Position numbers and translations under genes: made by a program. From the NCBI GenBank assembly GCA_050998805.1, contig JBPCPV010000040.1:10367-74366 (forward strand): a stretch of 64,000 nt of DNA, in the 5' to 3' direction. Below, piece by piece: positions 51,074 to 58,874 of the stretch. Within the stretch, counting starts at the first letter, position 1. Every line of letters begins with the position of its first letter. This DNA comes from JAICKM01 sp050998805. Lineage in GTDB: Bacteria; Chloroflexota; Chloroflexia; QHBQ01; JAICKM01. The notes beneath the pieces are model-generated. The model worked only from the letters and a program-made list of their open reading frames with translations, had not been told where the DNA came from and searched no databases.

Positions 51074-52015
51074 GGGGTGTTGAAGGAGGCCGAGCCGTTG
51101 AGCAAACACACGTCGTTGCGTATCGGCGGTCCGGCGGACTACTTCTTAACAACTAAATCGGTCGCGGAGCTGACGGCGGCGGTGAAGGAGGCGCGGGAGA
51201 CCGGGCTGCCTTATCTCGTCATCGGCAACGGCACGAACCTGCTGGCGCTCGACGGGGGAGTGCGCGGGCTGGTCATACACAACCGTGCATCGGGGACAGG
51301 GCGCGTTGTGCTTGGCGCTGACGGACGGCCACTGCCGCCGGAGCGCGATGCCGAGGGGCGAGAGGCGCTCTGGTGGGCCGACGGCGGCGTACTCTGGACG
51401 CAGCTGGCGCGGCAGACGGTGGCCGAGGGCTGGATCGGGGCCGAGTGGGGCAACAGCATCCCCGGCTCGGTCGGCGCGGGAGTGGTCAGCAACGCCGGAG
51501 CGCACGGCGGCGATATGGCCTCGAACCTTCGCCGCGTATGGCTGCTGGACGCGGCGGGCGAGGTAATCGAATGGCCGGTGGAGCGCCTCGACCTCGGCTA
51601 CCGGACCAGCGTCTTCAAGGCGCACGGCGTCTACGCACGGCGGTCCATGTCGCCGCCGGAGGTCGTGTTACGGGTAGAGATGCTGCTCTGTCGGGGCACA
51701 CGAGAGGAAGGCGAACGACGTATGCGCGAGTACCTGGCGCACAGGCAACAGACGCAGCCGCAGGGCAAGAGCGCCGGATCGACATTCAAGAACCCGCCCG
51801 GCGACTCGGCGGGCAGGCTGATCGAGCTAGTCGGGCTGAAAGGCTACCGGCACGGCGGGGCGGAGTTCTCACCCCGCCACGCGAACTTTATGATGAACAC
51901 CGGCGGGGCGACCGCCGCCGACGTGCTCTACCTGCTGGAACTCGCCAGCACCCGCGTACTAGAGCAGACCGGCATAGAGCTAGAGACCGAGATAGAGATA
52001 GTGGGCGAGCTATGA
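51068..52015 (+). CDS. murB: UDP-N-acetylenolpyruvoylglucosamine reductase
   Basis: 315 residues from ATG 51068. NADPH/FAD enzyme that reduces UDP-GlcNAc-enolpyruvate to UDP-MurNAc. Signatures: LSKHTSLRIGGPADYF, the FAD-binding LVIGNGTNLLA, WGNSIPGSVGAGVVSNAGAH, and GSTFKNPPGDSAG near the C-terminus. The frame is open back to 50906, but that part is repeat DNA and not protein-like. ATG 51068 lies in a repeat. TTG 51098, with AAGGAGG 8 nt upstream, is a serious alternative start. It overlaps ddl by 4 nt. Confidence 0.92.
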   Translation: MPGVLKEAEPLSKHTSLRIGGPADYFLTTKSVAELTAAVKEARETGLPYLVIGNGTNLLALDGGVRGLVIHNRASGTGRVVLGADGRPLPPERDAEGREALWWADGGVLWTQLARQTVAEGWIGAEWGNSIPGSVGAGVVSNAGAHGGDMASNLRRVWLLDAAGEVIEWPVERLDLGYRTSVFKAHGVYARRSMSPPEVVLRVEMLLCRGTREEGERRMREYLAHRQQTQPQGKSAGSTFKNPPGDSAGRLIELVGLKGYRHGGAEFSPRHANFMMNTGGATAADVLYLLELASTRVLEQTGIELETEIEIVGEL

Positions 52016-53172
52016 ACCGAGATAAGATACAACCGAATAAAGAACCTCGCCGCATCCGCGTGGCCGTGCTGTTTGGCGGGCAGTCGGAGGAACACGCCGT
52101 GTCGTTGGCGTCTGCGACGTCGGTGATGCGCGCGCTCGACCAGGCGAACTACGAGGTCGTGCCGGTCGGCATCACCCGTGAGGGGCGGTGGCTGGCGGGG
52201 GGCGACCCCCTGCGCCGGCTCAGGGGCGGCGAGGCGAGCGAGAGCCTGCGGGAAGACGACAGCCCCGAGGAACACGCGCTTGCCGTCGGCAGTGCGGGAC
52301 CGGCCGGCCTCGGTGCCGTAGTAGCCGCAGGCCAGTCGCTCGGCTCGGTTGATGTCGTCTTCCCGGTGCTGCACGGGCCGCACGGCGAGGACGGCACGAT
52401 CCAGGGTATGCTGGAACTCGCGGGCATCCCATACGTCGGCTCCGGGGTGCTCGGCTCGGCGTTGAGCATGGACAAGATCGCAGCGAAAGCGGTCTTCGAG
52501 GGCTACGGCCTGCCGGTCGGCCCCTACATGGCCTGCACTCGCGTCGCGTGGGAGCGCGATCCCGCCGGGGTGCAGGCAAAGGCCGAGGACGCGCTCGGCT
52601 ACCCGATGTTCGCCAAACCGTCCAACATGGGGTCGAGCGTCGGCATCAGCAAGATCCACGGGCCGCTTGAGTTCGCCCACGCGATCGACGCCGCCGCACT
52701 ATACGACCGCCGCATTCTGCTCGAGGCCGGCCTCGACGCCCGCGAGATCGAGTGCTCAGTCCTCGGCAACGACGACCCGATTGCCTCCGTCTGCGGCGAG
52801 GTCGTGCCGCGTCGCGAGTTCTATGACTTTCGCGCCAAGTACCTCGACACCGGCTCGGAGCTTATCATCCCCGCAGAGCTACCGGCGAAGACGAGCGAGC
52901 GGGTGCGCTCGTTCGCGGTCGCTGCCTTCAAGGCGGTGGACGCGGCAGGGATGGCCCGCGTTGATTTCTTCGTCCGCCGCTCGGATGGCGAGGTTTTCCT
53001 TAACGAGATCAACACCATCCCGGGCTTCACTTCGATCAGCATGTACCCGAAGCTCTGGGAGGCGAGCGGCCTGCCGTATGCCGAACTCGTGGCACGGCTC
53101 GTGGAACTCGCGCTGGAGCGCAGTTACGGCCGCGCGTCAGGGACCGTGGATCAGAGGTCAGTGAGCAGATGA
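52012..53172 (+). CDS. ddl: D-alanine:D-alanine ligase
   Basis: 386 residues from ATG 52012, overlapping the murB stop (ATGA). ATP-grasp enzyme that makes D-Ala-D-Ala for MurF. VLFGGQSEEHAVSLASA, LHGPHGEDGTIQGMLELAGI and the metal/ATP region FLNEINTIPGFTSISMYPKL are characteristic. A longer open frame upstream (from 51373) is the out-of-frame shadow of murB. It overlaps ftsQ by 4 nt. Confidence 0.95.
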   Translation: MNRDKIQPNKEPRRIRVAVLFGGQSEEHAVSLASATSVMRALDQANYEVVPVGITREGRWLAGGDPLRRLRGGEASESLREDDSPEEHALAVGSAGPAGLGAVVAAGQSLGSVDVVFPVLHGPHGEDGTIQGMLELAGIPYVGSGVLGSALSMDKIAAKAVFEGYGLPVGPYMACTRVAWERDPAGVQAKAEDALGYPMFAKPSNMGSSVGISKIHGPLEFAHAIDAAALYDRRILLEAGLDAREIECSVLGNDDPIASVCGEVVPRREFYDFRAKYLDTGSELIIPAELPAKTSERVRSFAVAAFKAVDAAGMARVDFFVRRSDGEVFLNEINTIPGFTSISMYPKLWEASGLPYAELVARLVELALERSYGRASGTVDQRSVSR

Positions 53173-54098
53173 GTATGGACGACAAAATTAAGCCCATATC
53201 GAGCGCGGTAAAGGCGAAGCCTGCCGTTGCCCCTGTGCCCGTGCCTGCACCCCGCCCCAGGCGCAAGAAGGCCGCGCCTCCTCCTCCGACGGCGCGGCAG
53301 GCGTTGCGCGCGTTAGGAGACGAGATACGTGCGTCACGGGCGCGGGCGCGCGCCACCCAGAGGGTCGGCTGGGGCCTGTTCCGCGACGATGTGCGCCGTG
53401 GGCGGATCATTGACCTGGCTGGGCTGGCCCTACTGGTCGCCGTCGCCGTCTCCATTGCCGCCTCGCCCGATTACCAGGTGCAGCAAGTAACCGTCGTCAA
53501 CGCGAAGGCGATAACCAGCGAGCAGGCCGCCCGCATAACCGGGATAATCGGCACAAACATCTTTATGGTGGACCCCGCGCAGGTCGCCACGCGGCTGCGG
53601 CAATCGCCATTCGTCAAAGGCGCAACGGTCGAGACCGCGCTTCCCGGTCAAGTGATTATCCGCGTGGACGAGCGGAGGCCGAACGTGGTCTGGGTACTGG
53701 CCGACAACACCCCCTACCTGATCAGCGACGACGGCGTCATCGTCAGCCAGGCGAGCACGTTGCAGGGCTATGTCGTCGTCTACGACCGCGACACCCAGCC
53801 CGGCAAGCTCCGCTTGGGCGACCCCCTGGAGCGGCAGGACGTGATTGACGTGGCCCAGCAGCTCTACATGAGGCTGCCGAGCGCGACCGGGCTGCACATC
53901 AACCGCATGGAGTATCAGGTGGCCGGCGGCGTCACCGTGGTCACCGACGACGGGCGACGTGTCCGCTTCGGCGACGGCGAACTCCTCGACAGCAAGATCC
54001 GCGTGACCACCGCCCTGGTCAAGAACATGGCCGATACGAACGCGCCCTGGCACACGCTGGATGTTCGTGCGCCGGATCGGGTGGCAGTTATGCCGTAA
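53169..54098 (+). CDS. ftsQ: Cell-division protein FtsQ/DivIB
   Basis: 309 residues. A basic, Pro-rich cytoplasmic N-terminus (residues 1-80) and one transmembrane helix (about 83-101) precede an extracytoplasmic POTRA domain (about 104-172, YQVQQVTVVNAKAITSEQA). The beta domain ends in a conserved DVRAPDRVAV. It scaffolds the divisome with FtsL. The position between ddl and ftsA is classical. Confidence 0.9.
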   Translation: MSMDDKIKPISSAVKAKPAVAPVPVPAPRPRRKKAAPPPPTARQALRALGDEIRASRARARATQRVGWGLFRDDVRRGRIIDLAGLALLVAVAVSIAASPDYQVQQVTVVNAKAITSEQAARITGIIGTNIFMVDPAQVATRLRQSPFVKGATVETALPGQVIIRVDERRPNVVWVLADNTPYLISDDGVIVSQASTLQGYVVVYDRDTQPGKLRLGDPLERQDVIDVAQQLYMRLPSATGLHINRMEYQVAGGVTVVTDDGRRVRFGDGELLDSKIRVTTALVKNMADTNAPWHTLDVRAPDRVAVMP

Positions 54099-54168
54099 AG
54101 CAGTATACTGGTTATCATGGGAATCGGGCGTGATTTTGCTACAGTGGACAGTGGAAGGAATGTGAGCT

Positions 54169-55581
54169 ATGCCTAAGAACCAAGAACGGATTGTCGTCGG
54201 CCTCGATGCCGGCACCACTAAAATCTGCACAGTCGTTGGCGAGGTAGGGCGCGGCCCCGAAATCAACATACTCGGGGTCGGCGTCGCTCCATCTGAGGGC
54301 TTGATCAAGGGTATGGTGGTTGACATACCCCAGGCAGTGCGCTCGATCTCGCTCTCAATCGAGAGGGCCGAGCGGCTCTCAGGCTGCAAGATCGGCTCGG
54401 CCTACGTCGGCGTCGCCGGCAACCACATCTCCTCGCTCAACAGCCGTGGCGTGGTCGCCGTGTCGCGCTCAGACAAGGTGATCACCGCCGACGATGTGGG
54501 CCGCGCCGTGGACGCTGCGCGCGCGGTCGCCATCCCTGAGCAGCGCGAGGTGCTGCACGTCATCCCGCGCTCCTATACGGTGGACGGCCACGAGGGCGTG
54601 CGCGACCCCATCGGCATGGCCGGCTTCCGGCTCGAAGTCGAGACCCACATCGTCACAGGGGCCGCCGCCGCGATGCAGAATCTCGTCCGGTGTGTGCAGC
54701 GCACCGGCATCGAGGTAGACGACCTGGTGCTCCAATCCCTCGCCTCCGCCGAGGCGGTGCTGACCCCACCCGAACAGAACCTCGGGGTGGTCCTCGTTGA
54801 CATCGGCGGCGGCACCACCGACATCGCGATCTACATCGAGGGAAGCATCTGGCACACGGTCGTCCTGCCGGTCGGCGGCAACCACCTGACGAACGACTTG
54901 AGCATCGTGCTCAAGGTGCCGCATGACGCAGCTGAACGGCTCAAACTCTCGCAGGGCTGCGTCGCGCCGCCCAACCGCTTGCGCGAACTCTACGGCTCTC
55001 GCAGCCGCGCCTCTCGCCCGTCCACGCCGGTCGCAGAGGGGCAACCGGAGGAGGGTGGGCGGCAACCCAACCCTGTGCAGACCGAGCTTCTGCGTATACT
55101 CGACGATGCCGCGCCCGAGACGGACGACTATGACGACGAGCTGATCGAGGTCGAGACGTTCGAGGCCGGGCGCAGCGTGCGGATTTCGCGCAACCTCGTG
55201 ACCCGCATACTCGAGGCCCGTGTCGAGCAGATCTGCGAGATGGTGGCCGCCGAGATCAAGAGGAGCGGCTACGACGGCCTGCTGCCTGCCGGAGTCGTGC
55301 TCACAGGCGGTACGGCCAAGCTGCCCGGCATCGCCGAACACGCGAGCCGCGAACTCAAGATGCCGGTGCGTATCAGCGTGCCGCAAGGAATGACCGGGCT
55401 GACCGAGACGCTAGACAGCCCGGCGTATGCCGCCGGCGTCGGCCTCTCCCTCTGGGCCGTCCGCCACGCCGGCGCGAGCGGGCACAACTCACCCTATCCC
55501 TTGTCGTCGGCCCACTCCGGCACCGGCGACAACCCGTTGTTGGGCCGTGTTCGAGGCTTTTTGCGCGAGTTTCTGCCTTAA
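54169..55581 (+). CDS. ftsA: Cell-division ATPase FtsA
   Basis: 470 residues. Actin-like protein that tethers FtsZ to the membrane. VVGLDAGTTKICTVVGEV and LVDIGGGTTDIAIY (phosphate binding) and VLTGGTAKLPGI are clear. A roughly 45-residue insertion rich in Arg, Ser, Pro, Gln and Asp (about 280-325) interrupts the usual spacing between the phosphate and adenosine motifs. The C-terminal end GRVRGFLREFLP is the amphipathic membrane-targeting helix. Confidence 0.94.
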   Translation: MPKNQERIVVGLDAGTTKICTVVGEVGRGPEINILGVGVAPSEGLIKGMVVDIPQAVRSISLSIERAERLSGCKIGSAYVGVAGNHISSLNSRGVVAVSRSDKVITADDVGRAVDAARAVAIPEQREVLHVIPRSYTVDGHEGVRDPIGMAGFRLEVETHIVTGAAAAMQNLVRCVQRTGIEVDDLVLQSLASAEAVLTPPEQNLGVVLVDIGGGTTDIAIYIEGSIWHTVVLPVGGNHLTNDLSIVLKVPHDAAERLKLSQGCVAPPNRLRELYGSRSRASRPSTPVAEGQPEEGGRQPNPVQTELLRILDDAAPETDDYDDELIEVETFEAGRSVRISRNLVTRILEARVEQICEMVAAEIKRSGYDGLLPAGVVLTGGTAKLPGIAEHASRELKMPVRISVPQGMTGLTETLDSPAYAAGVGLSLWAVRHAGASGHNSPYPLSSAHSGTGDNPLLGRVRGFLREFLP

Positions 55582-55671
55582 CGTTCTGCCGTAACATTCT
55601 ATCGGTTATCGAGTTTTGTAGCTTGTGTGACGCAACCCGAAACTCACTAGGAAAGCACAGGGAGTATCGCA

Positions 55672-56919
55672 ATGTTTGATCGTAGGAACCAGCCGCCTCC
55701 GACGGGGCCGATTGCGGGCTACGGACCCGTTGGAGATGTCGAGAACTTCGCGCAGATCAAGGTGATCGGTGTAGGTGGCGGCGGCTCCAACGCCGTCAAC
55801 CGCATGATCCACGCCGATGTGAAAGGCGTCGAGTTCATCACGGTGAACACTGACGCACAAGCTCTGTTGCACGCCGAAGCCGCCAGCCGCATCAGGATCG
55901 GCGACAAGCTGACTAAGGGCCTCGGCTCCGGCGGCAACCCCGTCATCGGAGCTAAGGCCGCCGAAGAGAGCAGCGATGAACTCTTCGAGGCGCTTCGAGG
56001 CGCAGACATGGTGTTCATCACCGCCGGCCTCGGCGGCGGCACAGGCACCGGCGCGGCCCCTGTGATCGCCCAGATCGCCCGTGAGGTCGGCGCGCTCACT
56101 GTCGGCGTCGTCACCCGCCCCTTCGCCTTCGAGGGCAGCCGCCGCCGCCAGGCTGCTGATGAGGGCTACGACCTCCTCAAGCAGCATGTGGATACCCTGA
56201 TCACGATCCCCAACGACCGCCTCCTCCAGGTGGCCGACAAGAAGACCTCGATGCTCGACGCCTTCCGCATGGCCGACGACGTGCTCCGGCAAGGCATCCA
56301 GGGCATCTCCGACCTGATCACCGAACACGGCATGATCAACCTCGACTTCGCCGACGTGAAGTCGATCATGAGCGACGCCGGCTCGGCCCTGATGGCGATC
56401 GGGCGCGGCACCGGCGACAACCGCTGCGTTGACGCCGCCCGCATGGCAATCGAAAGCCCGCTCCTCGAGATCAGCATTGACGGCGCGAAGGGCGTGCTCT
56501 TCAACATCACCGGCGGGGAAGACCTCGGCATCCTCGAAGTCTACGAGGCGGCGGAGATCATCCAGCAGGCCGCCGATCCCGAGGCCAACATCATCTTCGG
56601 CGCGGTGATCGACCCGCAGCTCGGCAAGGACGTGAAGCTCACGCTGATCGCCACCGGCTTCGACAGCGTGCGCTCGCGCCCGCCCCAGATAGCGCGCCCC
56701 CAGGCGCAGCCGAACCCCTACCAACAGCCCCAGTACCAGCAGCCGCAGCAGTTCTCGATGCCCCAGCCCCGGCCCGCCCAGCAGCAGCCGCAGCCACAGC
56801 CGCAGCAGCAACCCCAGCCCCAACCCCAGCCGGTCCAGCGTCCCGCCGCCCGCCCCGCGCAGCCCCAACAGCAGGACGACCTCGACATCCCTCCCTTCCT
56901 GCGCTATCGCCAACGGTAG
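55672..56919 (+). CDS. ftsZ: Cell-division GTPase FtsZ
   Basis: 415 residues. Tubulin-like GTPase forming the Z-ring. VIGVGGGGSNAVNRM (about 31-45), the tubulin signature GGGTGTGAAP (121-130) and the T7 loop NLDFADVKSIM are present. A Gln/Pro repeat linker (about 342-403), made of QPQ units, joins the core to the conserved C-terminal peptide DIPPFLR that binds FtsA. The ribosome site AGGGAG lies about 8 nt before the ATG. Confidence 0.97.
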   Translation: MFDRRNQPPPTGPIAGYGPVGDVENFAQIKVIGVGGGGSNAVNRMIHADVKGVEFITVNTDAQALLHAEAASRIRIGDKLTKGLGSGGNPVIGAKAAEESSDELFEALRGADMVFITAGLGGGTGTGAAPVIAQIAREVGALTVGVVTRPFAFEGSRRRQAADEGYDLLKQHVDTLITIPNDRLLQVADKKTSMLDAFRMADDVLRQGIQGISDLITEHGMINLDFADVKSIMSDAGSALMAIGRGTGDNRCVDAARMAIESPLLEISIDGAKGVLFNITGGEDLGILEVYEAAEIIQQAADPEANIIFGAVIDPQLGKDVKLTLIATGFDSVRSRPPQIARPQAQPNPYQQPQYQQPQQFSMPQPRPAQQQPQPQPQQQPQPQPQPVQRPAARPAQPQQQDDLDIPPFLRYRQR

Positions 56920-56932
56920 CTGGCTCCGGCAC

Positions 56933-56974
56933 AAGAAACAGCCTGTCTCCCTAGCGGGGCAGGCTGTTTCTTTG
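56933..56974. terminator. Intrinsic terminator after ftsZ
   Basis: AAGAAACAGCCTG (56933-56945) pairs perfectly with CAGGCTGTTTCTT (56960-56972), 14-nt loop, then a short T-run. A 13-bp stem ends the dcw transcript. Confidence 0.9.
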
Positions 56975-56976
56975 GA

Positions 56977-57009
56977 GCACTGTCATTCTGAGCACAGCGA
57001 AGAATCTCA
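56977..57009. repeat. Dispersed repeat, copy 5
   Basis: ATTCTGAGCACAGCGAAGAATCTC core right after the ftsZ terminator. Its end includes the TGA stop (57007-57009) of the minus-strand nucleotidyltransferase. Confidence 0.8.
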
Positions 57010-57786
57010 GGCCGAGTCGTCTCCCGGCATCTCATAGGTCTGCACCCGGTCCAGAGTGTACTCGATCAGCTCCAGCGTTTCGTCCACATCCTCCGCGACC
57101 GCCCGTTCGATGAGCGGTGCCCACCGTTCGCCGAGCGCCCCCTGCGCCCAGCGCGCGGCCTCCGGCTTCGAGACGATGGTGCCGAACTCGAGCGTATACA
57201 GCATCCGACAGATCGTGAGGACAATGTAGCCTCGATAGCCCTCGTGGCGCAGCACAACGGAATCGCCGCGCTTCGGCACCAGCCACCCACCGACCATCTC
57301 CACCACCGCCCGCCGTAGATCGTCGGGAGCGACAGGGTCAATCCACTCGTGGATAACAGGTCCGGCAAGCGCGATCCCGTGCTCGCGGAGGAGGTGGAGT
57401 TGAATAACCGCCGCACTGTCGTGCGAATCCACGCGCAGCCGCTCGCCCCGCTTGATGCTTGGATACCGGGCCTGAGTGCGGTCGTACCGGCGCAGAGCCG
57501 CCTGCGGAATGTAGGAGCCTTCCAGCTCCGCGCCCCACGGCGAGATCGTGGCCGAGAGACGCTCATGCATCGCATACAGCGCGGCAACAAGCTCGTCGGG
57601 TAGCTCGGTGTCGGTGACGACGGCGAAATCAATGTCGCTCCGGTGGGGCGTGAAATCACCGAGAGCCAGGGAGCCGTATAGGTACATGCCGAGAAAGTGC
57701 GGTCCCAGAATGGCTTGCACGCTCACAAGCAGCTCGTGCAGCACGGCGTTGACATCGGGGTATGCTGTCGGATCGGATGCAGGCAC
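57007..57786 (-). CDS. Nucleotidyltransferase with DUF4111-like C-terminus (aminoglycoside adenylyltransferase-like)
   Basis: 259 residues from GTG 57786. The nucleotidyltransferase core reads GMYLYGSLALGDFTPHRSDI, with the catalytic D.D pair directly after. The C-terminal helical domain (about 150-250) resembles the streptomycin/spectinomycin adenylyltransferase partner domain. Activity could be drug modification or a housekeeping nucleotidyl transfer. The GTG overlaps the infA stop (TAGTG). The stop codon lies inside a dispersed repeat copy. Confidence 0.82.
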   Translation of the reverse strand: MPASDPTAYPDVNAVLHELLVSVQAILGPHFLGMYLYGSLALGDFTPHRSDIDFAVVTDTELPDELVAALYAMHERLSATISPWGAELEGSYIPQAALRRYDRTQARYPSIKRGERLRVDSHDSAAVIQLHLLREHGIALAGPVIHEWIDPVAPDDLRRAVVEMVGGWLVPKRGDSVVLRHEGYRGYIVLTICRMLYTLEFGTIVSKPEAARWAQGALGERWAPLIERAVAEDVDETLELIEYTLDRVQTYEMPGDDSA

Positions 57787-58091
57787 TACCGATAACGGAA
57801 CGTGATGCGCCCTTTGGTCAAGTCGTAGGGGGATAGCTCGACGGTCACGCGGTCGCCGGGCGTGATGCGGATAAAGTTCATACGCATCTTGCCCGAGATG
57901 TGGCCGAGCACTTTGTGCCCTCCTTCGAGTTCGACAGTGAACATGGCGTTCGGCAGGCACTCGAGCACCTTGCCCTCGACGGCGATCACGTCGCCGGTGG
58001 GTGGCTTAGGCCCGCGGGGCACCGCGGGGTTAGCGTTTGCCGGGGGTGTCGACGGTTTCTTGTATGCGTTAAAGCGCGGTTTCTTCGGCAA
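57786..58091 (-). CDS. infA: Translation initiation factor IF-1 with N-terminal extension
   Basis: 101 residues; standard IF-1 is about 72. The core from residue 33 shows VIAVEGKVLECLPNAMFTVE, GHISGKMRMNFIRI and LTKGRITFRYR, an S1-type OB fold that occupies the ribosomal A site. The first 30 residues are a basic Pro/Ala/Asn-rich tail. The start is TTG 58091, with GGAG 9 nt upstream. It is not next to rpmJ or secY here. The downstream nucleotidyltransferase gene overlaps it by one base. Confidence 0.93.
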   Translation of the reverse strand: MPKKPRFNAYKKPSTPPANANPAVPRGPKPPTGDVIAVEGKVLECLPNAMFTVELEGGHKVLGHISGKMRMNFIRITPGDRVTVELSPYDLTKGRITFRYR

Positions 58092-58117
58092 AGACGACTT
58101 TCTCCTTTTCTATGAAT

Positions 58118-58144
58118 GGAGCCAGGAGTATACCTCCTGGCTCC
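58118..58144. terminator. Hairpin between zinc-ribbon gene and infA
   Basis: GGAGCCAGGAG (58118-58128), TATAC, CTCCTGGCTCC (58134-58144): a perfect 11-bp stem. No T-run on either side. It could end the zinc-ribbon transcript or act in the infA leader. Confidence 0.6.
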
Positions 58145-58166
58145 GACCCCTCAGTGCAGTGTTCGG

Positions 58167-58553
58167 TTAGTAGCGGCTACCGCCACGACCACCGCCGCCG
58201 CCGCCGCCGCGCGAACCGCCGCCCATCTGGGAGAAGCAGTCCGAGCAGTAGACCGGTCGGTCGCCGCTGGGAACGAAGGGGACTTCGGCGTCGCGACCGC
58301 AGTTGGAGCAGGTCACGGTGGTCATCTGGCGCTCGCGCCGACCCCCGTAGCCGCCGCCGCTGCCGTAGCTATCACCGTAGCCGCCCCCGCCCCCGCTGTA
58401 GTCCGAACTGTTGCGCGCGGCCTTTTTGGTCGCGCGGCAGGACGGGCAGCGGGTCGGCTGGGTGTAGCCCTTGCTGTTGTAAAAATCTTGCTCACCTTCC
58501 GTGAAGGTGAAGGTCTGGCCGCAATCGCGGCACGTCAGAGACATATCCGGCAT
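58167..58553 (-). CDS. Double zinc-ribbon, glycine/RG-rich protein
   Basis: 128 residues. The first zinc ribbon (CRDCGQTF, then RCPSCRATKK) is of the probable-zinc-ribbon type. A Gly/Tyr/Ser linker follows, then a second CxxC pair (CSNCGRD, then YCSDCFSQM) and a C-terminal RGG/GGGR tail. Such tails commonly bind RNA, so an RNA chaperone or ribosome-associated role is possible but unproven. The transcript has a leader of about 158 nt from a consensus promoter at 58718-58746. Confidence 0.8.
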   Translation of the reverse strand: MPDMSLTCRDCGQTFTFTEGEQDFYNSKGYTQPTRCPSCRATKKAARNSSDYSGGGGGYGDSYGSGGGYGGRRERQMTTVTCSNCGRDAEVPFVPSGDRPVYCSDCFSQMGGGSRGGGGGGGRGGSRY

Positions 58554-58717
58554 CTGTTTAAGGAACTCCTATTTTGTACGTGCGAATGTTTGCTAATGAG
58601 TCGACATTGGAGAAGGCTCTGCGAGGATACCGGAGCTACCGTCTCTGCCCGTATGTCTGAGGGAACCCACAGGGGAGATTTTGCGCGACCGCATCACTGC
58701 CGACTTCAACCATGTAT

Positions 58718-58746
58718 ATTATACAACATCTTTCGGAATAAAGCAA
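58718..58746 (-). promoter_or_regulatory. Promoter of the zinc-ribbon gene
   Basis: Minus strand TTGCTT (58741-58746), 17-bp spacer, TATAAT (58718-58723). The start point near 58711 gives a long leader of about 158 nt, unusual in a window where many leaders are absent. Confidence 0.75.
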
Positions 58747-58759
58747 GCCCCGTACAAGT

Positions 58760-58788
58760 TTGACATGCGCTGCCCGTGATGGTATAAT
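58760..58788 (+). promoter_or_regulatory. tRNA-Gln promoter
   Basis: TTGACA (58760-58765), 17-bp spacer and TATAAT (58783-58788), both perfect, 12 nt before the mature tRNA. Confidence 0.92.
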
Positions 58789-58800
58789 CAGGTCATCTAA

Positions 58801-58874
58801 TGGGGTGTCGTCTAACGGTAGGACAGCTGACTCTGGATCAGTAAGTTGAGGTTCGAATCCTTGCACCCCAGCCA
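58801..58874 (+). tRNA. tRNA-Gln (anticodon CTG)
   Basis: Acceptor stem TGGGGTG/CACCCCA, anticodon stem CTGA/TCAG with loop CTCTGGA (anticodon CTG), T-loop GTTCGAATC, discriminator G and encoded CCA (58872-58874). It decodes CAG. A methyltransferase frame begins inside its 3' end. Confidence 0.95.

Noticed and set aside
51373..52011. Long open frame upstream of ddl
   Set aside because: Out-of-frame shadow of murB; ddl has a coupled ATG at 52012.
58116..58763. Plus-strand frame of Ala/Arg repeats opposite the zinc-ribbon gene
   Set aside because: Low complexity arises from the Gly-rich codons on the other strand.
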